Source of the DNA: Flavobacteriales bacterium
Lineage (GTDB): Bacteria > Bacteroidota > Bacteroidia > Flavobacteriales_D > Sanyastnellaceae
DNA length: 5,688 nt
Assembly (NCBI GenBank): GCA_947460525.1
Contig: CANHIV010000087.1
Span: 1 to 5,688, forward strand
Direction of reading: 5' to 3'
In this document: positions 1 to 5,688 of the stretch, piece after piece
Numbering within the stretch: the first letter of the stretch is position 1
Layout: each line of letters opens with the position of its first letter
Notes under the pieces: generated by a model
Seen by the model: only the letters and a program-made list of their open reading frames with translations
The model's database searches: none
What the model was told of the DNA's origin: nothing
Position numbers and translations under genes: made by a program

Positions 1-76
1 GCTGGGTAGGCTTATTTTGAGCGATTCCCGAACCACCAACTGCCAATAAGGCCAATGCAAGAAATAATCTATTCAT
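1..76 (-). CDS. Exported protein of unknown function, N-terminal fragment
   Basis: Reading leftward from an ATG at 74-76, the frame stays open for 25 codons to the window edge. It encodes MNRLFLALALLAVGGSGIAQ followed by NKPTQ. This is a textbook Sec signal peptide: a short basic N-terminus (Arg3), a Leu/Ala-rich hydrophobic core, and a likely signal peptidase I site after Ala19 (GIA-Q). No cysteine follows the core, so a lipoprotein is unlikely. The mature part is only a few residues long, so family and function cannot be named. The gene lies 29 bp downstream of the large CotH-like gene on the same strand, which suggests co-transcription. CHU_C-domain genes are often followed by genes for PorP/SprF-type outer-membrane proteins, but nothing visible here confirms that. 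The start is supported by the signal peptide; there is no clear Shine-Dalgarno sequence, which is usual in Bacteroidota. Confidence 0.75.
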   Translation of the reverse strand, partial: MNRLFLALALLAVGGSGIAQNKPTQ

Positions 77-103
77 GCAGTAAAAATACAAAAACACACT
101 GCA
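76..103 (-). repeat. Short inverted repeat at the start of the downstream gene
   Basis: TGCAGT at 76-81 and ACTGCA at 98-103 form a perfect 6-bp inverted repeat around a 16-nt loop that is U-rich in the leftward transcript. One arm includes the A of the downstream ATG. In the leftward mRNA this could form a small hairpin touching the start codon. The stem is short and has no U-tract after it, so it is not a convincing terminator. It may be chance. Confidence 0.25.
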
Positions 104-105
104 AA

Positions 106-3100
106 CTATCGCACCACGATAATCGAGCCCGTAACTTTTTGTATTTCTTTATCAAATACAGATTTCACGCGCAACACATAGGTGTACACACCTTCTGGCA
201 CATAGTACTCACCGCCAAGATGCGAACCATCCCAGCAATCTCCAAAATCGTCGGTTTCAAACACCAACTCTCCGTTGCGATTAAACACAACCCAAGAGAA
301 ACGATCTATTTGCACTGCATTTCCCACGGGACCAATGCAATCATTGACATTATCACCATTGGGAGAAAATGAATTGGGAATGTAATAACTGTATATCTCA
401 GGAATAGTATGAAGTGTAATGGTATCATTGGCTTCAAAAGTCATTACTATCTCTTCAGATTCAAATGAAGGGCTAATGAAATTGTCTTGCGCTGAAGTCC
501 AATTCTTGAAGTCGTAAAACGCATTAACCGTTGATGAGAAAGTTACCGGCACGCCATTCTCTACCTCAAATTGGAAAGCATAATTGCTACTTCCACCTCC
601 CGTTGCAGTAGCCAATGCCGTGTATGGCTCATCCACAACTACCGTGATCAAACTATGCGGAATCTCGTAAAAAACTGCGATGACGGTATCTTGCTCAGTT
701 ACCATAAAGTTCACCGTACTGGAAGTAGTATTGGGGTTCAATACCAAGCCTGATGACTGCCATTCCACAAAAGATGTCCATGGTGCTATCGTTAATGCGC
801 CTACACTATGATTCTCTCCCTCTGCCCAATCATAGGTCACCGGCAAGTTGAAAACCTCGACACCATCCACGAATACTTGACCGATATTCATCGGTGTTTT
901 GGTAATGGTAACCAATTGGTGCGGCGTAAAATTGTAATTCACCGTTAACGTATCTGCAGAACAAACGATCAAGCTTGTTGCTGGGACATTGGCACTAGGA
1001 GTAAAAGAATAGAAGGTAGAATTCCAACTTACGAAGTCATACCAATCGGCCTCGAATGCCTCCAAATCCAGAGGTACCCCTGGCGGCAACATTAAACTTT
1101 GCGGGTAAGTTGCATAGTTGTTTCCGTTAACAGAAAAGCCCCCTGCATCAGGATATGGAGAGGTAATCACCACTTCAACCATGCCCGCTGGCAAAGAAGT
1201 AAAGTTCACTTGTATGACAACATCAGAAGAAATGGTCATGGTAGTATTCAAGGAACCTGTATTGGCGATCACTGCGCTTCCCGATACCACTTCCCAATCG
1301 ATAAACAGTCCACAAGGCCCATTCTCAATCGCTGCTAAATCGATAACATCAGTGGACAAAAATGATCCAGAGAAAGTACTTGCATCAACACCATCAATAG
1401 TGGAGCTACCAGACCCTGTAACTTGGATGGTTACATTGTAAACAGGCAGCAAGACCGCCGTCAAAGTATCATCCAAACAAGTCAACAAGTTCAACTGAAT
1501 CGAATCCTGATCGGGCATTAATGCTGTAAAATTTGATTCCCAATGATCAAATATAAATCCTGAATTGGGTAGCGCTTCAACCGTCACAGCAGCACCGGCA
1601 TTCTCAACCATGGTAACGGGTAAAACCGTTTGTAAGTTTCCATTCCAGTCTATATTTGCAGACAAAGGTGGGTTGCTCTCTAAAACAAAATTAACCGGAC
1701 CTGTGCTGCCCGTTCCAAATTGTGCTTCGATTACAGCATCAGAACCAATCACCAATGTGGTTGAATCATTCATGGGGTCGGCAAAAACTGCAGTTCCAGA
1801 AACCACCACCCACTGAATAAAGTCGCTACAAGAGCCCGTTCCTGAAGGTATCGCAATGATATTTATGGGCAAATCAACCGTGTTACCACTAAAGAAAGTC
1901 CCTTGATACGGCGCATTGGTCGCGTCAATAGGTGTCTCTTCCAACATAACTGAACCGGGGCCTGAAATTTGAACGGTTAAAGTTTGTTGCGTGACATCAT
2001 AGCAATCTTCCATCCCCTCTATGATATCTGTGTTGGAGGTTTGCTCTGGACAACGTGCCAAAATGAAATTTCGCAAGTCTTGAACATTGCTTTGCCATTC
2101 TGCCATGGTCCCTCCCCAACGAACAACTTGTCGGGGCATTTCAGGTTCAATCACCGCTATCATGCTGTCCAACACGGCCAACATGGATTGACAAGAAAAA
2201 ATACCATTGGACAATTCAGCGTATCGCTGAACGTAATCAGCCAAGAATTCAGGATTGTCAAAAAGTGAATTTAATATGGGTACATGACCTTGTCCTCCAA
2301 CATTGCCCATCCCATCAATCTGGCAGGGATCTGCAGTGGGTGCAGTTGAAGGCACCCCAGTGTAATTGACATAATGACCAAAAGTCGCATCGTTATCCCA
2401 CAAAGCGTATCTCCATCTTCTAGCATCACCATTGGGGTTATAACCTCTCCACCATTGCGTATTCCAATTGAGCCAATCGGTACAAACTGAATAGCCATTG
2501 AGAATGAAATAATCGATCAAACTCATGTGATTGTATTGCGTTAGTGCATAATCATAATTGGCCTGAACCGCCATATTATTGGTTGTGATGAAATTTCTCA
2601 GCGTGTTCCAATTGTTGGTTGCGTTAAAAGCCGGAGCGGCATCGTATTCCGCCCAAGTTCCGCCCCAAGTTTTTAAATAATCTATTTGTCCGCGGTCTTG
2701 GTTATAGTACTTGGATGTGAAATCGGTGTCGTCTATCTTCTCGCGCACTTCATATACTCCCCAGTAGTTTCCGTTTAGGTAAACAATACAACTTCGAGTA
2801 GCTCTTTCATCCAAGTGAAGATTCCCTAAAATGGACAACTGACAGACATAGGCATCTCTGATGTGCGCGCCTCCATTGGAAAAAGGATAATTATCATTGG
2901 CTGCTGCCTTAAAAATCAATCGGTCATAATCATCGCGATTTCTCTCCGGAAATAAAGCATCTTGAACCGTGTGATCATAGCCCAATTCGTCTCTTCCAAT
3001 GTAGTCAAATCCTCTTTGGCCATATGCATTGGAGTCATTGCCATGCTCATTGCTATCCCCATGATTCTCAGTGATAAAAGTTCCACCTGCGTTGAAAAAC

Positions 3101-3975
3101 TCTATGGTGGTCAATCTGTTGTTTCCTGCGCCTGGCCATTGACCATTCATGTTATTTCCAGAAACCGAAACCGTCAAAATCGAATGATTATCCGCACCAA
3201 AGAAATAAGTATTGGTCTCCACCAAACTGGGTAAAACATTGGGGTCCGCTGAGTAAACAATCGCTCTTAATACTTTTGTTGTAGAAATATTTATTGCTCC
3301 CGTGTACAAGGTACTCGTATTAGAAGGAGCCGTTCCATCTAAAGTATAGTAGATGGTACCTCCTGGCTCAAGCGTTGAAAGATTCACGTTAATTGCGTTG
3401 GGATAATAGCCGGCTTGTAAATCCATAGTAGGCATAGCCGCGTAGGCCGTAGCACCAGTAGCTGGGTTGGCCGCATTTTCTGAAGGATTGGTTAGGATCC
3501 TCCAAGTTGACGAACCATTGGGAACCCGCCCCCATGAATGATTGGACTGATTGGGGGTCATGGTATCAAAATCATAGGTCTCCAAAACAACACCCCCCGA
3601 ATTGGAAAATACAATTTCCTCTCCAGCTGTTTGATTCAATTTAAAATTGGTGTTGAGCCCGCCTAAAAAAGTCGGCTGGTAGCTACCTCTTCCGGTGAGT
3701 AACACGACGCGATAACCATTTGCAGCGACAGTTGTACCCGCAGGAAAGGCCCATTTTTGGGGATTGGCAGCATTGTCACTTAACCAATATCCACTGATAT
3801 CCACTGCTGTTGCCGATGGATTGTAAAGCTCTATCCAATCTTCAAAATTGTTACCACCAGAAGGAATATTGTAATCACTATAGTTGGCAATACAAATTTC
3901 ATTGATCAGAACCTGTCCCATCAAATGGAAAGGAAGAATCAATAGCAAAAGGATATATAAAAGACTTTTTTTCAC
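106..3975 (-). CDS. Secreted CotH-kinase-domain protein with LTD, beta-repeat array and T9SS type B (CHU_C) sorting domain
   Basis: This is a 1289-residue predicted exported protein. Seen in the sequence: signal peptide 1-20 (cleavage near LMG-Q); a lamin-tail-like (LTD) domain about 22-140 (INEI, DWIELYNPS, SGYWLSD); a chitobiase C-terminal-like module about 183-258 (GGTIYYTLDGTAPS); a CotH-type domain about 264-645 (LNGNYWGVYEVREKIDD at 400-416, DWLNWN at 500-505, WDNDATFG at 526-533); six beta-rich modules about 664-1188; and a CHU_C domain about 1195-1289 (FSPNGDNVND, VFNRNGELVFE, WDG). Known of the families: Bacillus CotH is an atypical protein kinase, and CHU_C domains direct type IX secretion. 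Asp500, Asp527 and Asp529 fit the family's catalytic and metal-binding acidic positions. Inferred: a surface or extracellular protein, possibly a kinase; substrate unknown. The start is GTG at 3973-3975; an in-frame stop at 3982-3984 leaves no upstream ATG, and this start is needed for the signal peptide. Confidence 0.9.
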   Translation of the reverse strand: MKKSLLYILLLLILPFHLMGQVLINEICIANYSDYNIPSGGNNFEDWIELYNPSATAVDISGYWLSDNAANPQKWAFPAGTTVAANGYRVVLLTGRGSYQPTFLGGLNTNFKLNQTAGEEIVFSNSGGVVLETYDFDTMTPNQSNHSWGRVPNGSSTWRILTNPSENAANPATGATAYAAMPTMDLQAGYYPNAINVNLSTLEPGGTIYYTLDGTAPSNTSTLYTGAINISTTKVLRAIVYSADPNVLPSLVETNTYFFGADNHSILTVSVSGNNMNGQWPGAGNNRLTTIEFFNAGGTFITENHGDSNEHGNDSNAYGQRGFDYIGRDELGYDHTVQDALFPERNRDDYDRLIFKAAANDNYPFSNGGAHIRDAYVCQLSILGNLHLDERATRSCIVYLNGNYWGVYEVREKIDDTDFTSKYYNQDRGQIDYLKTWGGTWAEYDAAPAFNATNNWNTLRNFITTNNMAVQANYDYALTQYNHMSLIDYFILNGYSVCTDWLNWNTQWWRGYNPNGDARRWRYALWDNDATFGHYVNYTGVPSTAPTADPCQIDGMGNVGGQGHVPILNSLFDNPEFLADYVQRYAELSNGIFSCQSMLAVLDSMIAVIEPEMPRQVVRWGGTMAEWQSNVQDLRNFILARCPEQTSNTDIIEGMEDCYDVTQQTLTVQISGPGSVMLEETPIDATNAPYQGTFFSGNTVDLPINIIAIPSGTGSCSDFIQWVVVSGTAVFADPMNDSTTLVIGSDAVIEAQFGTGSTGPVNFVLESNPPLSANIDWNGNLQTVLPVTMVENAGAAVTVEALPNSGFIFDHWESNFTALMPDQDSIQLNLLTCLDDTLTAVLLPVYNVTIQVTGSGSSTIDGVDASTFSGSFLSTDVIDLAAIENGPCGLFIDWEVVSGSAVIANTGSLNTTMTISSDVVIQVNFTSLPAGMVEVVITSPYPDAGGFSVNGNNYATYPQSLMLPPGVPLDLEAFEADWYDFVSWNSTFYSFTPSANVPATSLIVCSADTLTVNYNFTPHQLVTITKTPMNIGQVFVDGVEVFNLPVTYDWAEGENHSVGALTIAPWTSFVEWQSSGLVLNPNTTSSTVNFMVTEQDTVIAVFYEIPHSLITVVVDEPYTALATATGGGSSNYAFQFEVENGVPVTFSSTVNAFYDFKNWTSAQDNFISPSFESEEIVMTFEANDTITLHTIPEIYSYYIPNSFSPNGDNVNDCIGPVGNAVQIDRFSWVVFNRNGELVFETDDFGDCWDGSHLGGEYYVPEGVYTYVLRVKSVFDKEIQKVTGSIIVVR
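412..1986 (-). repeat. Six tandem beta-rich modules coded within the CotH-like gene
   Basis: Residues about 664-1188 divide into six modules of roughly 75-90 residues: about 664-753, 760-842, 846-925, 931-1015, 1020-1103 and 1107-1188. Each opens with a V-x-V/I-type strand, has a central aromatic-x-x-Trp (FIQW, FDHW, FIDW, FVSW, FVEW, FKNW) and ends in a strand such as DTLTAVL, DTLTVNY or DTVIAVF. This resembles divergent InlB-type B-repeats (Flg_new_2 / PF18998-like), assigned by eye. Modules 1 and 3 share WxVVSG[TS]AV and a Cys six residues before the Trp. Modules 2 and 4 share a Cys just before D-T-L-T. The array probably acts as a stalk or binding region between the CotH domain and the sorting domain. 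Confidence 0.8.
931..1986 (-). repeat. Two-module (A-B) internal duplication, 172-residue offset
   Basis: Modules 1-2 (coded by about 1450-1986) and modules 3-4 (about 931-1440) align as a pair. From Cys716 to Leu842 against Cys888 to Tyr1014 the alignment needs no gaps over 127 residues: Cys716/888, Trp722/894, Trp812/984 and Cys833/1005 are all exactly 172 residues apart. About half the residues match in the A half and about a quarter in the B half, by hand count. The start of the A modules needs a 10-residue gap (offset 182 near 670). This is a duplication at protein level; the DNA copies have diverged. Confidence 0.75.
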
Positions 3976-3991
3976 TGCAGGTTATTTGTTT

Positions 3992-3999
3992 CAAAAATA
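3992..3999 (-). promoter_or_regulatory. Predicted -7 box for the CotH-like gene
   Basis: Read on the minus strand this is TATTTTTG, a full match to the Bacteroidota -7 consensus TAnnTTTG. It ends 16 nt before the GTG start, so the leader would be only about 10-12 nt. No good TTTG -33 box is seen at the usual spacing. There is no Shine-Dalgarno sequence in the short leader. Confidence 0.5.
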
Positions 4000-4049
4000 A
4001 AGACAATTATCAGGAAAAATAGTTGCAAGATTTCAACGAAAAAGAATAA

Positions 4050-4068
4050 TCGTGTACTTTTGACACGA
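4050..4068. promoter_or_regulatory. Candidate operator overlapping the amylase promoter
   Basis: TCGTGT at 4050-4055 and ACACGA at 4063-4068 are perfect reverse complements separated by 7 nt. The repeat overlaps the whole predicted -7 box, and its right arm reaches the predicted transcription start. The placement fits a dimeric repressor site that would block polymerase. It is less likely to be an RNA hairpin, because the left arm lies upstream of the predicted start. No regulator gene is in the window and the regulator family is unknown. Confidence 0.4.
4055..4062 (+). promoter_or_regulatory. Predicted -7 box for the amylase-coaE unit
   Basis: TACTTTTG is a full match to the Bacteroidota -7 consensus TAnnTTTG. 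It ends 17 nt before the ATG at 4080, giving a leader of roughly 12-14 nt. An imperfect -33 candidate, TTTC at 4031-4034, lies 20 nt upstream. GAAGG at 4067-4071, 8 nt before the ATG, could serve as a weak Shine-Dalgarno sequence. Confidence 0.55.
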
Positions 4069-4079
4069 AGGTTATCACC

Positions 4080-5477
4080 ATGAATAGAACAATTATCATT
4101 TCCCTCATCGCGCTTTTGGCCATCTCATGTGCCTCTCAAAAAAGCGATGCCACAGCAACTGCGCAAATTATTAGCAGCAGCGAAACCCACGTCATCCGAC
4201 ATCCTGAATGGGTGAAAAATGCCACTATCTATGAGATAAACGTTCGTCAGCATACTCCGCAAGGCACTTTTCAAGCACTGGAAAAAGACTTGAATCGATT
4301 GGACTCTTTGGGAGTAGACATCTTGTGGTTAATGCCGATAAACCCTATTGGTGAGTTGAACAGAAAAGGTTCATTGGGAAGCTATTACAGTGTGAAAAAC
4401 TATGTAGGGGTAAACCCCGAATTTGGAACGCTCCAAGATTTCAAACATTTTGTGAACGCGGCGCATGCAAAGGGAATGAAAGTTATTCTAGACTGGGTAG
4501 CCAATCATACAGCTTGGGACCATCCATGGATAACAGAACATCCTGAGTGGTATACACATGATGCCAACGGGAAAATCGTACCCCCAGTCGCTGATTGGTC
4601 GGATGTAGCTGATTTGAACTTTGACAACAAAGATCTTAGAAAAGCGATGATTGAATCTATGAAATTCTGGGTAAAAGAATGTGATCTAGATGGCTACCGT
4701 TGCGATGTAGCGATGCAGGTCCCTACTGATTTCTGGGACCAAGCCAGGGCAGAACTTGATGCCATCAAACCTGTGTTTATGCTCGCTGAAGCAGAGCAAA
4801 AAGACCACCACCTAAAGGCGTTTGACATGTGTTACGGCTGGGAATTTTTACATCTGATGAATGGCATTGCCAAAGGTGAGAAAGCTCCACAAGACATTGA
4901 CACCTACATGGAGAAAGTCAACAAAGAATTCCCGCAATCCACCATTCACATGTACTTCACCACGAACCATGATGAAAACACATGGAATGGAACAGGCGGA
5001 GAGCGTTACGGCATGGCCAGAAATTTATACGACGTATTGGCTTTTACCATCGGAGGAATGCCATTGGTATATTCTGGACAAGAGGGAAATGAGCAGCATA
5101 AAAATGGACTTCCCCATCGTTATCGCTTCTTTGACAAAGACACGATCTCCTTTAATCAATACCAAAACGAAAAATTATACAAGACACTTTTGAAGGCACA
5201 TCATGAAGTACCTGCTTTGTGGAATGGCGCGGATGGAGGACAGTTCAAAAGGATATACACCAGCAATAGCAAAATATACACTTACAGCAGAACCAAAGGA
5301 GATAGCCAGGTTATCGTGATGTTGAATTTTAATCCAGCTCCACAAAGCACGTCATTCACAGATGCGCTGCCGGAAGGAATTTTCAATAGCATTTTTGACA
5401 ACAAAGCGCTTGCACTTTATGCTACCGGCAACGTGCAGTTACCCGGGTATGGCTTCCAAATATTCGTAAAAAAATAA
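4080..5477 (+). CDS. GH13 alpha-amylase-family glycoside hydrolase, predicted lipoprotein
   Basis: This 465-residue enzyme is predicted to cleave alpha-1,4-glucosidic bonds in starch, glycogen or maltodextrins by the retaining GH13 mechanism. The N-terminus (MNRTIIISLIALLAISC) is a lipoprotein signal with Cys17 as lipidation site; the -3 residue is Ala, so the lipobox is slightly atypical. The barrel spans about 43-375. GH13 motifs are intact: region I DWVANH (Asp138, His143), region II DGYRCD (nucleophile Asp209), region III MLAEAE (acid/base Glu237), region IV TTNHDE (Asp298), plus VADLN (176-180) and GMPLVYSGQE (326-335). A short domain C of about 80 residues ends in LPGYGFQIFVKK. No carbohydrate-binding module is present, and the protein is compact for the family. 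Subfamily and exact product specificity cannot be assigned by eye. The ATG follows GAAGG by 8 nt, and coaE starts immediately after the stop. Confidence 0.93.
   Translation: MNRTIIISLIALLAISCASQKSDATATAQIISSSETHVIRHPEWVKNATIYEINVRQHTPQGTFQALEKDLNRLDSLGVDILWLMPINPIGELNRKGSLGSYYSVKNYVGVNPEFGTLQDFKHFVNAAHAKGMKVILDWVANHTAWDHPWITEHPEWYTHDANGKIVPPVADWSDVADLNFDNKDLRKAMIESMKFWVKECDLDGYRCDVAMQVPTDFWDQARAELDAIKPVFMLAEAEQKDHHLKAFDMCYGWEFLHLMNGIAKGEKAPQDIDTYMEKVNKEFPQSTIHMYFTTNHDENTWNGTGGERYGMARNLYDVLAFTIGGMPLVYSGQEGNEQHKNGLPHRYRFFDKDTISFNQYQNEKLYKTLLKAHHEVPALWNGADGGQFKRIYTSNSKIYTYSRTKGDSQVIVMLNFNPAPQSTSFTDALPEGIFNSIFDNKALALYATGNVQLPGYGFQIFVKK

Positions 5478-5688
<211 letters not shown>

Noticed and set aside
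77..105. Terminator or separate promoter between the two leftward genes
   Set aside because: The only inverted repeat is 6 bp with no following U-tract, and TATTTTTA at 81-88 misses the last base of the -7 consensus. Co-transcription is the simpler reading.
55..372. Plus-strand open frame of 105 codons
   Set aside because: It lies antisense to the CHU_C end of the CotH-like gene and the gap beside it, has no recognisable domain or signal, and is explained as a shadow of the minus-strand gene.
1099..1816. Several plus-strand open frames of about 80-107 codons
   Set aside because: All are antisense to the beta-module array, with compositions that do not resemble known proteins; they are shadows of the repetitive coding strand.
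2271..2498. Minus-strand open frame of 75 codons within the CotH region
   Set aside because: It overlaps the CotH-domain coding sequence in another frame on the same strand. The main frame is continuous with clear motifs, so no frameshift or nested gene is needed.
4022..4037. GTTG/CAAC inverted repeat in the middle of the divergent region
   Set aside because: Arms are only 4 bp with an 8-nt spacer, which is expected by chance in a region of this size.
4861..5193. Plus-strand open frame of 110 codons inside the amylase gene
   Set aside because: It is an alternative frame of the amylase gene, whose own frame carries all the catalytic motifs through this stretch.

Overview
The window looks like chromosomal DNA of a member of the Bacteroidota, probably a Flavobacteriia-like lineage. 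Three things point there. The large minus-strand gene encodes a secreted protein ending in a CHU_C-type (type B) type IX secretion sorting domain. The only promoter-like elements match the Bacteroidota -7 box TAnnTTTG. Shine-Dalgarno sequences are weak or absent. Base composition is moderately AT-rich and looks even across the genes. Genus cannot be assigned from this sequence alone.

Layout: two transcription units diverge from a 104-bp intergenic region (3976-4079). Leftward on the minus strand is a 1289-residue exported multidomain protein (106-3975): signal peptide, lamin-tail-like domain, chitobiase C-terminal-like domain, CotH-type kinase-fold domain, six beta-rich repeat modules and a CHU_C sorting domain. 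It is followed after 29 bp by the first 25 codons of another gene with a clear signal peptide (1-76), which runs off the left edge. Rightward on the plus strand is a predicted GH13 alpha-amylase-family lipoprotein (4080-5477). It is followed with no gap (TAAATG) by the first 70 codons of coaE, dephospho-CoA kinase, which runs off the right edge.

How the parts relate: the CotH-like protein is predicted to leave the cell through the type IX system, and the downstream signal-peptide gene is probably co-transcribed. The amylase-family enzyme is predicted to be lipid-anchored in the envelope and to act on alpha-glucans or maltodextrins. It shares a transcript with the housekeeping gene coaE, with no obvious pathway link. 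No SusC/SusD-type genes, mobile elements, RNA genes or CRISPR arrays are visible.

Most notable: an internal AB-AB duplication in the CotH protein's repeat region, visible as a gap-free 172-residue offset; symmetric -7 boxes 16-17 nt from each divergent start codon; and a perfect 6-bp inverted repeat (TCGTGT/ACACGA) overlapping the amylase -7 box, a candidate operator. I see no clearly undescribed multi-gene system here.
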